From positions 102,825 through 166,824 of the forward strand of contig NZ_JANBVS010000017.1 in assembly GCF_024586915.1 (NCBI RefSeq): a stretch of 64,000 bases of DNA, read 5' to 3'. A model generated the notes under the pieces. The model was not told the DNA's origin and searched no databases. It was given only the letters and a program-made list of their open reading frames with translations. Below are positions 27,252-35,827 of the stretch, one piece after another; position 1 is the stretch's first letter, and the number at the start of each line of letters is the position of its first letter. The position numbers and the translations under genes are program-made. The stretch comes from Bradyrhizobium sp. SRS-191. GTDB taxonomy: Bacteria > Pseudomonadota > Alphaproteobacteria > Rhizobiales > Xanthobacteraceae.

Positions 27252-27875
27252 TCAGGCCGCGCCGGCGACCGGGCTCGCCGGCATCGGCACGAAGCCGGGC
27301 AGCGCGGCGATCCGGGCCAGCCACGCGACGACATTGGGATAGGGCGCGAGCGACACGCCGCCTTCCGGCGCGTGCGCGGTGTAGCTGTACAGCGCGATGT
27401 CGGCGATGGTCGGCGTCTCGCCGGCGAGGAACGGCCGGGTCTCGAGCTCGCGCTCCATCACCGCGAACAGATTGTTGGCGATCTGATGCGCTTTGGCCAT
27501 GTCGAGCGGGCCGCCGAACAGGGTCGCAATCCGCGCCGCCGCGGGGCCGAAGGCCAGCGGACCGGCCGCCGCCGACAACCAGCGCTGCACCTGCGCCTGG
27601 CCCGCGGGGTCGCGCGGCCACCATCTGCCGGAGCCGTCATAGCGACCGGCGAGATAGACCAGGATCGCATTGGAGTCGGGGATCACGGCGTCGCCGTCGA
27701 CCAGCACCGGCACCTGGCCGAACGGATTGAGCGCGAGGAAATCCGGCCGCTTCTGCGCGCCGCCCTTGAGGTCGACGTCGATGAGCTCGCACGGCAGACC
27801 GAGCAGGCTCAGCATCAGCCGCGCGCGGTGCGCGTGGCCCGACAAGGCGAAATGATAGAGGCGTCGTTGCGACAT
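27252..27875 (-). CDS. Glutathione S-transferase family protein
   Basis: 207 residues. The N-terminal thioredoxin-like domain (LYHFALSGHAHRARLMLSLLG, NPFGQVPVLVDGD, IPDSNAILVYLAGRY) holds the glutathione-binding VPVL and DSNAI motifs. The C-terminal helical domain ends PTIADIALYSYTAHAPEGGV..YPNVVAWLARIAALPGF. Ser rather than Cys lies at the usual active-site place (ALSGHAHR). It is cytosolic, with unknown substrate, and transcribed divergently from the glycosylase gene. Confidence 0.92.
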   Translation of the reverse strand: MSQRRLYHFALSGHAHRARLMLSLLGLPCELIDVDLKGGAQKRPDFLALNPFGQVPVLVDGDAVIPDSNAILVYLAGRYDGSGRWWPRDPAGQAQVQRWLSAAAGPLAFGPAAARIATLFGGPLDMAKAHQIANNLFAVMERELETRPFLAGETPTIADIALYSYTAHAPEGGVSLAPYPNVVAWLARIAALPGFVPMPASPVAGAA

Positions 27876-27970
27876 CGGGTGCTCCCATTGCTGTGCCGCA
27901 TGGTCTAGTTCGAGGCCACCCGATCAACAACGCCGCCCGGCATCAATGGCTTGTTGCAGACAATGCAACA

Positions 27971-28489
27971 ATGCGACAAACGCGCATGGACCGCCTGCCC
28001 GATCAGCTCCAGCCCGGCCTGCGCCTCGTCTTCGTCGGCACCGCCGCCAGCGAGCGCTCGGCCGCGACCGGACACTACTACGCGCATCCCGGCAACCGCT
28101 TCTGGCGCACACTGCATGAGGTGGGCCTGACGCCGCGGCTGTATCTGCCGGAGCAGTTTCCGGCGCTGCTGTCGCTCGGCATCGGCTTCACCGACCTGTG
28201 CAAGCTGGGCGCGGGGATGGATCACGTCGCGTTGAAGGCGGGCGTCGACGTCGCGGGCTTCGTTGCCAAGATCCGGCAGCATCGCCCCGCGACGATCGCC
28301 TTCACCAGCAAGAAGGCCGCAAGCCTGTTCTACGGCCGGCCGACCAGCGCGATCGCGCTAGGGCGGCAGCCGCAGAAGGATGATTTTCCGATCGCGTTCG
28401 TGCTCGCCTCGCCGTCCGGCGCGGCCTCGGGTGCGTGGACCGTGCAGCCGTGGCGGGAGCTGGCGGAGCATGTCGCAGGGACGGTCTGA
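27971..28489 (+). CDS. MUG/UDG-superfamily DNA glycosylase, divergent
   Basis: 172 residues from the ATG at 27971; an ATG at 27986 is also possible and neither has a good ribosome site. The MUG pattern is visible: LRLVFVGTAASERSA, then HYYAHPGNRFWRTLHEVGLTP, GIGFTDLCK and FVLASPSGAASG. In typical MUG proteins motif 1 is G(I/V)NPG; here it is GTAAS, so the Asn used by MUG/TDG is absent. The family removes uracil or mismatched pyrimidines from DNA. Exact substrate is uncertain. Confidence 0.8.
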   Translation: MRQTRMDRLPDQLQPGLRLVFVGTAASERSAATGHYYAHPGNRFWRTLHEVGLTPRLYLPEQFPALLSLGIGFTDLCKLGAGMDHVALKAGVDVAGFVAKIRQHRPATIAFTSKKAASLFYGRPTSAIALGRQPQKDDFPIAFVLASPSGAASGAWTVQPWRELAEHVAGTV

Positions 28490-28512
28490 TACATCGGATG
28501 TCGATGATGAGC

Positions 28513-28655
28513 GGTAGGGTGGGCAAAGCGGCCGCCCGCAGGGCGGTCGCGTGCCGACCATGCATTCCAGCACTCAGCAGCAAGGTGGTGGACACGGCGC
28601 GGGATGCCGCGCATCAAGCCACGCGCACGCGGGCGCGCCTTTGCCCACCCTACGG
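28513..28655. repeat. GTAGGGTGGGCAAAG inverted-repeat element
   Basis: GTAGGGTGGGCAAAG at about 28513-28528 faces CTTTGCCCACCCTAC at about 28639-28653, with a GC-rich centre. It is gene-free and different from the other repeat families here. Confidence 0.75.
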
Positions 28656-28745
28656 GCCTGACGCCCACAGCTGATTAGTAGAAAGCGTCATGATCATGGC
28701 GGCAGGCAATGATCTGAATATGATGCGAGCAATGCCAGTGACTGC

Positions 28746-28950
28746 GCCATCTCCCCCAAGGCGAAGCAAAGCTTCGCCAGGACGGGAGAGGGCATGTAGG
28801 ACAGCGCGGCAAGCTCGCTTGGGTGAGGGGTATGGCTCGGCAAGCACAACTCGCGGAGAGATACCCCTCACCCAAGCGAGTACGTTGATAGGCCGGTGAT
28901 GCCCTCTCCCGCCCTGGCGAAGCTTTGCTTCGCCTTGGGGGAGAGGGCAC
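28746..28950. repeat. About 200-bp inverted-repeat element, copy 3
   Basis: Long arms CTCCCCCAAGGCGAAGCAAAGCTTCGCC..GGGAGAGGGCATGTAGGACAG and the inverted GATGCCCTCTCCCGCC..GCTTTGCTTCGCCTTGGGGGAG. The inner GCTTGGGTGAGGGGTAT faces ATACCCCTCACCCAAGC. Same family as 23291 and 24420 with longer outer arms. Confidence 0.8.
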
Positions 28951-29280
28951 GATATCTGACAGCGCGATGCTCGGCGACAGGCGCTCACGCAACGTCAAAC
29001 GAGGGGCCAGACGTAACTATCAATATCGGCCAGCCCGATGAGCCCCACCCGACGGGCAATCCCCGCATACATCCCATGCGCAAACTGCCCGTCGTGTTGG
29101 TTTGCCGCAGGCATCAGCGCTTGCCATGTCGGGCAAATCAGCACGATGCTCTCGCTCAACCCGCCTCATGCAGAGGGACGTACGCGTCGTCACGATACGT
29201 GGAGGTGGGCCGCGGTGGACGTGATCGCTGCGCCGGACGAGCGCAACGCGGTCACGTACGGCGAAGTCGTGATGTCCTGA

Positions 29281-29500
29281 TACCCCGAAGCTGGTATCAC
29301 GCGCGCGGGGATGCAGATTGCGTCCCGTGCGTCATGGTGGCCAACACGCCGGCGCACCAGGGAGACCACGTATAAGCCGTCAGACCATGCGCGCAGGGAA
29401 GGCCGGGATGTCCTAGCCGAGCCTGTGGTTCTGCCGCGTGCTTTCTTGTTGCACGCGGACCATGGGAGCGGCGAGCTCCCGGTCTTCCCTGCCCCTCTCG
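29281..29500 (+). repeat. Structured dispersed repeat, copy 1 (possible RNA element)
   Basis: The core at 29396-29489 can fold into an outer stem GGGAAGGCCGGGA/TCCCGGTCTTCCC (29396-29408 with 29477-29489, one G-U pair). This encloses an 8-bp hairpin CCGCGTGC/GCACGCGG (29434-29441 with 29451-29458). A second copy lies inverted at the right window edge, with a compensatory change in that hairpin. The upstream part (29281-29395) also has repeat character. Short ORFs here (for example 29038-29280) show no protein family. Similar sequences recur, from memory, in Bradyrhizobiaceae genomes; no function is known to me. Confidence 0.6.
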
Positions 29501-29631
29501 GTTGTCGATGGGGCGAAAACGAAGCATCCCTCGCGCACGATGTGCGGCGAGAACGCGGAGTCGTGAGCAGACAGTGGAGTGGCCGCGAACAAGATGCACG
29601 ACGTTGGCCGGACGCCCGCGACAATCACAAC

Positions 29632-29737
29632 TGTCATCGCCCGGCTTGACCGGGCGATCCGGTATTCCAGAGACAGTCGTGATTGAGCCGATAGGCCGCG
29701 GCGTACTGGATCGCCCGGTCAAGCCGGGCGATGACAC
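29632..29737. repeat. REP-like palindromic pair
   Basis: GTCATCGCCCGGCTTGACCGGGCGATCC (29633-29660) faces GGATCGCCCGGTCAAGCCGGGCGATGAC (29707-29734). Together with the neighbouring repeats this fills the 1.3-kb gap 28490-29792, in which no gene is supported. Confidence 0.85.
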
Positions 29738-29792
29738 CTGTTATGAGTTGAAGCGCCGTTGCTCGTTGTCAGGCGCCCCAACCATGCTGCAA

Positions 29793-30233
29793 CTACCTGA
29801 TCGTGATCGCCAGGCCCGACAGATCGACATTGGCCAGCAAGCCGATCTGCTCGCCCGACAACTCCAGCACCGCGCCCTTCTGGTTGGTCAGCACGATGCC
29901 GCGCACGCCGCGGCCCACCGCGAGGCCGGCGCCGGCGGCGCCGTAGACGCCCTCGACGTCGGACGGACGCCAGATGTTGCTGACCCGGCCGCGCAGCACC
30001 GTGCGCGAGCCGCCGAACACGAGACCCCAATCGAGCCCGCCGGTCGACAGCGGATAGGCGCGGCCGTGGAAGTTCAGCACGCCGCTGCCGCCGGAGCCGC
30101 CGATGATCCATCCGGCCTTGTAGATGGTCAGCGTGATGAAGCCGCCGTCCGCGCGCGCGGCGCCGGGCAGGACGGCGAAGGCTGCGGCCGTCAGCGCCAC
30201 CGCGAGACCACGGACGAAGGATGCAATTTTCAT
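29793..30233 (-). CDS. DUF1134-like (EipA-type) exported protein
   Basis: 146 residues from the ATG at 30233. A signal peptide (about 1-29, ARADG) precedes GWIIGGSGGSGVLNFHGRAYPLSTGGLDWG, then VEGVYGAAGAGLAVGRG and VLTNQKGAVLELSG. The GGSGGSG(V/T)L..(G)R.Y motif matches DUF1134, whose Brucella member EipA supports envelope integrity. It is shorter than EipA (about 198 residues), so it may be a paralogue. Periplasmic. Confidence 0.7.
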   Translation of the reverse strand: MKIASFVRGLAVALTAAAFAVLPGAARADGGFITLTIYKAGWIIGGSGGSGVLNFHGRAYPLSTGGLDWGLVFGGSRTVLRGRVSNIWRPSDVEGVYGAAGAGLAVGRGVRGIVLTNQKGAVLELSGEQIGLLANVDLSGLAITIR

Positions 30234-30659
30234 GGATGAAGTCTCCAGCGAAGTGAACTTGAGGTAATTCGATGGCCACGTGTGACGATCGCGGCCCATC
30301 AAGCGAATCGATCCGGCCGAATTTAGCCCTTCGCGCGGCAGCGCGCATGCCGCGCCGCGACTGTGTTCGAAATGCCGCCCTCGCCGGACAGCGACGATCG
30401 CCCGCCGGCGTCCATCGTGGTCGCGCCGCCTCGCGCCGGCATGCGTGGCAAAAGGGCGGCAACGCCGGCGAAATGGGCCAAGACCTCAGCGAAAGCAAGG
30501 CCATTTCGGGGTATTCGCCCCTGTCCGGACGGCCGGAAGCGGATGTTAAGGCGCCGTTAACCTTGTCCGACCACGGTGATTTACGGGCTGGATGTTCAGT
30601 TGGTCTCGATGTTTTCGCGTCGTTTTCGGTTTCGGCGCGGGCGTTGATCGGGAGGAGTT

Positions 30660-30929
30660 ATGTCACAAGAGTTGTCAGCCGATGCCGCAAGTCCTTCACT
30701 CGTACCCCTCGTCATGCCATCGCCGCCGTCCGCGGCGGAGGTTCTGCCGCTGTTGATCGGCACGCCCTTGTCCGAGATCGAGCGCGAGCTCATCGTTCAG
30801 ACATTGGTCCGCTGCAACGGCAATCGCACCCACGCTGCACGGCTGCTCGGCATGCCCGTGCGCACCTTGCGGAACAAGATCCGCAGCTACACGGCCGACG
30901 GCATCGCGGTGCCGGCCTATTCGGCCTGA
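30660..30929 (+). CDS. Fis-type helix-turn-helix DNA-binding protein
   Basis: 89 residues. The C-terminal half (about 36-80) is a Fis/NtrC-type helix-turn-helix: LSEIERELIVQTLVRCNGNRTHAARLLGMPVRTLRNKIRSY. This is the C-terminal domain of sigma54 activators but without AAA+ or receiver domains. GGGAGGAG precedes the start. A stand-alone domain of this kind probably bends or binds DNA; target genes are unknown. Confidence 0.9.
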   Translation: MSQELSADAASPSLVPLVMPSPPSAAEVLPLLIGTPLSEIERELIVQTLVRCNGNRTHAARLLGMPVRTLRNKIRSYTADGIAVPAYSA

Positions 30930-31090
30930 GAATGAGGGCGGCCACGCGGTATCCCATCGCGTGGAACTATCAGGATGCGGCGCCGATTGATGTTGATCAG
31001 TCGGCCTCGCAGCCTCCCTGCAATTGCTGCGATCATCACGGCTCTGTTAGGCTTTGCCGCGAATCAGGGATGTGGTGTGGAGTTGCGGTA

Positions 31091-31627
31091 GTGGCAAAGA
31101 ATCCGGCCGGACGCGGCCTGCAGGGCCCCGTGGGTCCACGTGGCCCGCAGGGGCAGCCCGGACGGCGCGGGCCGGATGGTCAGCGTGGCAAGCCCGGTCC
31201 CGACGGCAAGGCAGGTCCGCAAGGCAAGCCCGGTCCGCAGGGGCCGCGCGGCGAGCAAGGCCCGCCCGGCAAGCCGGGCCCCGAGGGATCGCAGGGCCCG
31301 CGTGGCGAACAGGGACCGCCCGGCACGCTGCCGACCATCGATCAGCTGATGCCCTGGCTGGAGCAGATCTTCGCCGCCTATGACGACTACAAGCGCAACC
31401 GGGATCGCGAAGCGCATGAGCGCGACGCGCAGCTGATCGCGGTGCGCGACATCTTCGCCGCCACCGAGCATGACGAGGCGCTCGAAGAGGCGTTCGAGGA
31501 CGACGATCCGCACGAGATCGAGGTCCCGAAGAAGAAAAAGAAGAAGCACAAGAAAAAGAAGAAGAAACACGGCAAGCATGCCGCCGCGGACCGTGGCGAA
31601 GATCACGGCGACGACGACGGGTTTTGA
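31091..31627 (+). CDS. Collagen-like protein with Lys-rich tail
   Basis: 178 residues from a GTG at 31091 with GGAG 8 bp upstream; in-frame ATGs at 31070 and 30932 are weaker. Residues about 8-79 form 24 uninterrupted Gly-X-Y triplets (GPVGPRGPQGQPG..). A helical segment with charged residues (about 80-145) follows, then a poly-Lys/His block (PKKKKKKHKKKKKKH) and an Asp/Glu-rich end. No signal peptide is visible from this start. Bacterial collagen-like proteins form triple helices at the cell surface; here location is uncertain. Confidence 0.75.
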   Translation: MAKNPAGRGLQGPVGPRGPQGQPGRRGPDGQRGKPGPDGKAGPQGKPGPQGPRGEQGPPGKPGPEGSQGPRGEQGPPGTLPTIDQLMPWLEQIFAAYDDYKRNRDREAHERDAQLIAVRDIFAATEHDEALEEAFEDDDPHEIEVPKKKKKKHKKKKKKHGKHAAADRGEDHGDDDGF

Positions 31628-31657
31628 GCGTCTCCGTGCTGCGGAGCCGCGGCGGCT

Positions 31658-31930
31658 TCAGCCCTTGCCGAACCTGATCGCCGAGCGCTCGCGCGCCTTG
31701 GCCGCCTCGATCTCGCGGTCGCGTGGCGGCGCCTGGGTGTGCAGCGAGGTCAACAGCCGGCGCGCGGCGTCGGCGACCTCCGCGACCGCATGTGCGAAGG
31801 CGGCCTCGTTGGCCTGTGAGGGCGTGTTGAAGCCGGAGAGCTTGCGCACGAATTGCAGCGCGGAGGCCTGAATCTCGGCCTCGGTCGCCGGTGGCTCGAA
31901 GTTGAACAGCGTCTTGATGTTGCGGCACAT
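31658..31930 (-). CDS. DUF2277 family protein
   Basis: 90 residues from the ATG at 31930, starting with the family signature MCRNIKTLFNFEPPATEAEI and continuing ALQFVRKLSGFNTPSQANEAAF. Cytosolic, helical; no known function. The longer reading frame upstream overlaps the opposite gene's leader and is not used. Confidence 0.9.
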   Translation of the reverse strand: MCRNIKTLFNFEPPATEAEIQASALQFVRKLSGFNTPSQANEAAFAHAVAEVADAARRLLTSLHTQAPPRDREIEAAKARERSAIRFGKG

Positions 31931-32023
31931 GACGGGATCAATCCGGTGCTGAACCAGGTCTGGGATCGTGCTATCATGCCCCCGATGCGGCCGCAAAGAG
32001 CCGCGCTCTTGCAGGGGGATCCG

Positions 32024-33097
32024 ATGCTTCGACCGTTTGCCGCCATCTTCGCCGCCGTCGTTATTCTTTGCTCAGCTCTTGGCACACCCACTGCTGCCGC
32101 CGACTACCCCGCCCCCAAGCAGGGCGACGTGATCGTCAAGGATTTCAAGTTTCACACCGGCGAGACGCTGCCCGAGCTGAAGCTGCACTACACCACCGTG
32201 GGCGAGCCGACCGGACAACCCGTTCTCGTCCTGCACGGCACCGGCGGCTCCGGCGCGAGCATGCTGGTGCCGACCTTCGCCGGCGAATTGTTCGGCAAGG
32301 ACCAGCCGCTCGACGCGACCAAGTACTACATCATCATCCCCGACAGCATCGGGCACGGCAAATCCTCAAAACCGTCCGATGGGCTGAAGGCCAAGTTTCC
32401 GGCCTATGACTATGCCGACATGGTCGATGCGCAGCACCGGCTGCTGACCGAGGGCCTCGGCATCAAGCATGTGCGCTTGATCATCGGCAATTCGATGGGC
32501 GGCATGCACAGCTGGGTGTGGGCGACGCGCTATCCGGAGTTCATGGACATCGCGGTGCCGATGGCCTCGCAGCCGACCGAGATGGCCGCTCGCAACTGGA
32601 TGCTTCGCCGGATCATGCTGGAGACGATCCGCAACGACCCCGACTACAATGGCGGCAACTACACCTCCCAGCCGCGGATGATGAAGTACGCCGTCACCGC
32701 CTATGGCACGGCGACCGCGGGCGGCACCCTCGCCTATCAGATCGCAGCCCCGACGGCCGCCAAGGCCGACAAGATGGTCGAGGAGCGGCTGGGCCAATCG
32801 GTCCCCACCGATGCGAACGACTTCATCTATCAGTGGGAGTCTTCGCACGACTACAATCCCTCCGCCGACCTCGAGAAGATCAAGGCCACGGTGATGCTGA
32901 TCAACTCGGCCGACGACGAGCGCAATCCGCCGGAGACGGGCATCACCGCCGATGCGATGAAGCGCGTCGCGAACGGCAAGGTGCTGCTGATCCCCGCCTC
33001 CGCCGAGACGCGCGGTCACCTGACCACGGGCAATGCGAAGTTCTATCTTGAGCCGCTGCGCGAGCTGCTCGCCACGGCGCCGCAGCGGGGGATGTAG
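32024..33097 (+). CDS. Alpha/beta hydrolase, MetX-like, exported
   Basis: 357 residues from the ATG at 32024, with AGGGGGAT upstream. A signal peptide (about 1-26, PTAAAD) precedes a fold resembling homoserine O-acetyltransferase: HYTTVGEPTGQPVLVLHGTGG, nucleophile Ser157 in IIGNSMGGMHSW, and probable Asp and His in SADDERNPPE and ETRGHLTTGN. The signal peptide argues against a methionine-pathway role; a periplasmic esterase or hydrolase is more likely. Confidence 0.88.
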   Translation: MLRPFAAIFAAVVILCSALGTPTAAADYPAPKQGDVIVKDFKFHTGETLPELKLHYTTVGEPTGQPVLVLHGTGGSGASMLVPTFAGELFGKDQPLDATKYYIIIPDSIGHGKSSKPSDGLKAKFPAYDYADMVDAQHRLLTEGLGIKHVRLIIGNSMGGMHSWVWATRYPEFMDIAVPMASQPTEMAARNWMLRRIMLETIRNDPDYNGGNYTSQPRMMKYAVTAYGTATAGGTLAYQIAAPTAAKADKMVEERLGQSVPTDANDFIYQWESSHDYNPSADLEKIKATVMLINSADDERNPPETGITADAMKRVANGKVLLIPASAETRGHLTTGNAKFYLEPLRELLATAPQRGM

Positions 33098-33115
33098 TCC
33101 GGGATGGAGCTTCGC

Positions 33116-33469
33116 ATGCGCGCAATGATCCTGGCCGCTCTGGCGCTCGGTTCGCTGGCCTGCGCGCGCATCGCGCTGGCGGTCGACAACGGCCAGTTCG
33201 ACAACGTTCCGCCTGACGTGCGTGCCTGGTTCAAGAGCGTGATCGCCCCCAACGGCGTGCCCTGCTGCGATATCTCAGACGGCCACCGCACCACCTACGA
33301 CGTCCGCGACGGCATTTATTGGGTGCCGATCGAGGGACGCTGGATGGCGGTGCCGGAGCGCGCCATCATCCGCGACCGCGGCAACCCGATCGGCGAGGCC
33401 GTGGTCTGGTATGTCCATCATCGCGGCGACATCGTCATCAGCTGTTTCGTTCCCGCCGATGCCGTGTGA
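33116..33469 (+). CDS. Small exported hypothetical protein
   Basis: 117 residues from the ATG at 33116, which has GGAG 6 bp upstream (inside the alternative start at 33104). A signal peptide ends near ALAVD. The mature part has vicinal cysteines (VPCCDISDGHRTTYDV) and a third Cys near the end (ISCFVPADAV). Probably cotranscribed with the hydrolase before it and the membrane gene after it. Function not recognised. Confidence 0.75.
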   Translation: MRAMILAALALGSLACARIALAVDNGQFDNVPPDVRAWFKSVIAPNGVPCCDISDGHRTTYDVRDGIYWVPIEGRWMAVPERAIIRDRGNPIGEAVVWYVHHRGDIVISCFVPADAV

Positions 33470-33920
33470 CCCGAGCCCCACGAACTCGGCGCTCGGGACC
33501 GGCGCATCGCGCGACGATAGGGCACGCGCGGTCATGCGCTGGGTGATGGCGGCGTTCTACATGGCGGCTGGGATCGCGCATCTCGCGATCCCCGAACCGT
33601 TCCTGCGCATCACGCCCGCGATCGTTCCGTTTGCTCCGGAGGTCATCATGCTCACCGGGCTGTGCGAGATCGCCGGCGCGGTGGCGCTGGTCACGAGGCC
33701 GATGCGGCGTTGGGCCGGGATCGGGCTCGCGGCGTACGCCGTTTGCGTCTGGCCCGCGAATTTCAAGCATGCGCTCGACGGCATCGACCTGCCTGTTCTC
33801 GGCAGCAGCTGGCTCTACCATGGCCCGCGGCTGGCGTTTCAGCCGGTGCTGGTGTGGTGGGCGCTGTACAGCGCAACGCTGATCGATTGGCCATGGCGTC
33901 GCAAGGCCGAGCAGCAATAG
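33459..33920 (+). CDS. DoxX-like small membrane protein
   Basis: 153 residues from the ATG at 33459, overlapping the previous gene by 11 bp; an ATG at 33534 is possible. Four membrane segments are seen (about 26-45, 53-73, 79-98, 125-143), with FYMAAGIAHLAIPEPFLRITP and MLTGLCEIAGAVALV typical of the DoxX superfamily. Role unknown. Confidence 0.75.
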   Translation: MPCDPSPTNSALGTGASRDDRARAVMRWVMAAFYMAAGIAHLAIPEPFLRITPAIVPFAPEVIMLTGLCEIAGAVALVTRPMRRWAGIGLAAYAVCVWPANFKHALDGIDLPVLGSSWLYHGPRLAFQPVLVWWALYSATLIDWPWRRKAEQQ

Positions 33921-33930
33921 GAGCACCGCC

Positions 33931-34536
33931 GTGAGCAACCCAGCCAATGCCGATCTCGCCGCGATCTATCCGAAGCCACAGGAGCGCGTGATCGCCAAGG
34001 TGCGTCCTGCGCTGGACGCTCACAGCCGGAGGTTCATTTCGCTCTCGCCGTTCTGCGTGATGGCGACGTCGGGCACGGACGGCAGCGTCGACGCCTCGCC
34101 GCGCGGTGGCCATCCGGGGTTCGTCCACATCGACGGCGACCATCGGCTGCTGCTGCCCGACCGGCCAGGCAACAACAGGCTCGACAGCCTGAGGAACGTC
34201 TCGGAGGGGTCGGGCCAGGTGCAACTGATCTTCTTCGTGCCGGGACTCAACGAGACGCTGCGGGTCGGCGGCACGGCCTCGGTGTCCGCCGATCCCGACC
34301 TGCTCGCCAAGCTCGAGGAGTTCGGCAAGCCGCCGCGAAGCGTCGTCAGCATCGACGTGCAGGAGGTGTACTTCCATTGCGGCAAGGCGATCATGCGCTC
34401 CAAGCTGTGGGCGCAGGACGCGCAGGTGCCGCGCTCGGCGATGCCGAGCATCAGCGAGATCATTCACGATCAGACCAGCCTCGGCGCGCCGGAGCCTCAG
34501 GAGATCACCGACGCGCGGTGGCGCGAGCAGCTTTGA
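33931..34536 (+). CDS. Pyridoxamine 5'-phosphate oxidase-like FMN protein
   Basis: 201 residues from a GTG at 33931, with AGGAGC upstream. Split-barrel motifs: FISLSPFCVMATSGTDGSVDASPRGGHPGFVHI, LLLPDRPGNNRLDSLRN and VQLIFFVPGLNETLRVGG. This subgroup (about 200 residues) binds FMN and is not classical PdxH. It follows the DoxX-like gene by 10 bp and is probably in the same transcript. Confidence 0.88.
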   Translation: MSNPANADLAAIYPKPQERVIAKVRPALDAHSRRFISLSPFCVMATSGTDGSVDASPRGGHPGFVHIDGDHRLLLPDRPGNNRLDSLRNVSEGSGQVQLIFFVPGLNETLRVGGTASVSADPDLLAKLEEFGKPPRSVVSIDVQEVYFHCGKAIMRSKLWAQDAQVPRSAMPSISEIIHDQTSLGAPEPQEITDARWREQL

Positions 34537-34702
34537 GAATGCCATCCATTCGCAAACTCGCGTCAGCTTCGAGTCATCTTTCCTAGTCCATCAGTGGCGC
34601 GCCCGCAGTCGCGAGCCCACATGTTGATGCAGCTCAGCAGCCGCCCAAGCAGGCCGGCTAGTTCATGACGTGTCGTTTGAAAGCTGGAAACGAGCTCAGT
34701 CG

Positions 34703-35827
34703 ATGCCCGCCCCCCGTGCTGCCCATCTTGCGCGACCTTGCCGTCTGGCAGGCGCGCTGCTCCTGATCGCCTCTTACGCGACGCCCTCGGCGGCGTCGGC
34801 CGAGGATGTGAAGCTTACGCCGGCGCAGGCGCAGAACCTCGGCATCCGCGTCACGCATCCGATATCGAGCCGGAGCGACAAGACGTTGCCCTACCCCGCG
34901 CAGATCGTGATACCGACCCCGCAATTGTGGGTCGTCAGCGCTCCGGTCGCCGGCATGGTCACCAACCTGGCGGTCGCGCGCGGCGATCGCGTCAGTGTCG
35001 GACAGCCGCTGCTGACGCTCGAGAGCCCGAGCTTCGTATCGCTGCAGCGCGAATATCTGCATGCTCTCGCGCAGGAGGTTCTCGCCGTCCAGCAGTTGAA
35101 GCGCAACGCCGACCTGTTCGAGGGCAAGGCAGTCCCGCAGCGTGTGCTGGAGTCCAGCCAGACTGAAGCCCGCCAGGCGAGCATCGTGGTCGCCGAGCGA
35201 CGGCAGATGCTCCACCTCAGCGGCTTGTCGGATGATGCCATCGCGCGCCTGACCAATGAGGCCGCCATCAGCGCGACGCTGACCGTCAACGCGCCGCAGG
35301 TCGCGTCCGTCGTCGACATCGTGGTCTCGCCGGGCCAGCGGATGGAGCAGGCTGCACCGTTGGTGAAGCTCGCGCGCCTGTCGCCGCTCTGGGCCGAGAT
35401 CGCCATACCTGCCACCAACATCGGCGCCATCAAGACCGGCGCACGCGTCGACATCGACGGCTACGCGACGCCGGGTCGCGTCATCCTGGTCTCCGAAACC
35501 ACCGATGCCGCAACGCAGACCATCCTCGTCCGCGCCGAGATTCCGAACAACGGCGAACTGCACTCCGGCCAGACCGCCGCCGCGCGAATCGGCTTCATCT
35601 CCGCCGGCGAAAGCGCCTGGGAGATTCCCTACAGCGGCCTCGTCCGGCGCGGTGAGCAGACCTCGATCTTCGTGGCCACCGAAGGCGGCTTCCGCCAAGT
35701 TGCGGTGACACTGCTCGCCGAAGATCAGGATCACGTCGTCGTCGCCGGCCCGATCACCGATAAGGATGAGGTCGCCATCGGTGGCATCTCGGCCTTGCGC
35801 GGCATTCTCTCACGGCTCGGACAATGA
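34703..35827 (+). CDS. RND efflux periplasmic adaptor (CusB/CzcB type)
   Basis: 374 residues from the ATG at 34703; a GTG at 34670 is also open. An N-terminal membrane/signal segment (about 12-34) is followed by the lipoyl half-motif (VVSAPVAGMVTNLAVARGDRVSVGQPLLTLESP), an alpha-hairpin (about 115-165) and the second half (ATPGRV..ETTDAATQTILVRAEIPN, GQTAAARI). It links the inner-membrane pump to an outer-membrane channel. It overlaps the pump gene by 4 bp (ATGA). Confidence 0.9.
   Translation: MPAPRAAHLARPCRLAGALLLIASYATPSAASAEDVKLTPAQAQNLGIRVTHPISSRSDKTLPYPAQIVIPTPQLWVVSAPVAGMVTNLAVARGDRVSVGQPLLTLESPSFVSLQREYLHALAQEVLAVQQLKRNADLFEGKAVPQRVLESSQTEARQASIVVAERRQMLHLSGLSDDAIARLTNEAAISATLTVNAPQVASVVDIVVSPGQRMEQAAPLVKLARLSPLWAEIAIPATNIGAIKTGARVDIDGYATPGRVILVSETTDAATQTILVRAEIPNNGELHSGQTAAARIGFISAGESAWEIPYSGLVRRGEQTSIFVATEGGFRQVAVTLLAEDQDHVVVAGPITDKDEVAIGGISALRGILSRLGQ

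Noticed and set aside
23291..28950. Possible CRISPR array from repeated blocks
   Set aside because: The repeats are long, irregularly spaced, inverted palindromes; there are no uniform short repeats and spacers and no cas genes.
29038..29280. 80-residue open frame in the repeat-rich gap
   Set aside because: It lies next to the dispersed repeat, has no domain and no convincing ribosome site; treated as non-coding.
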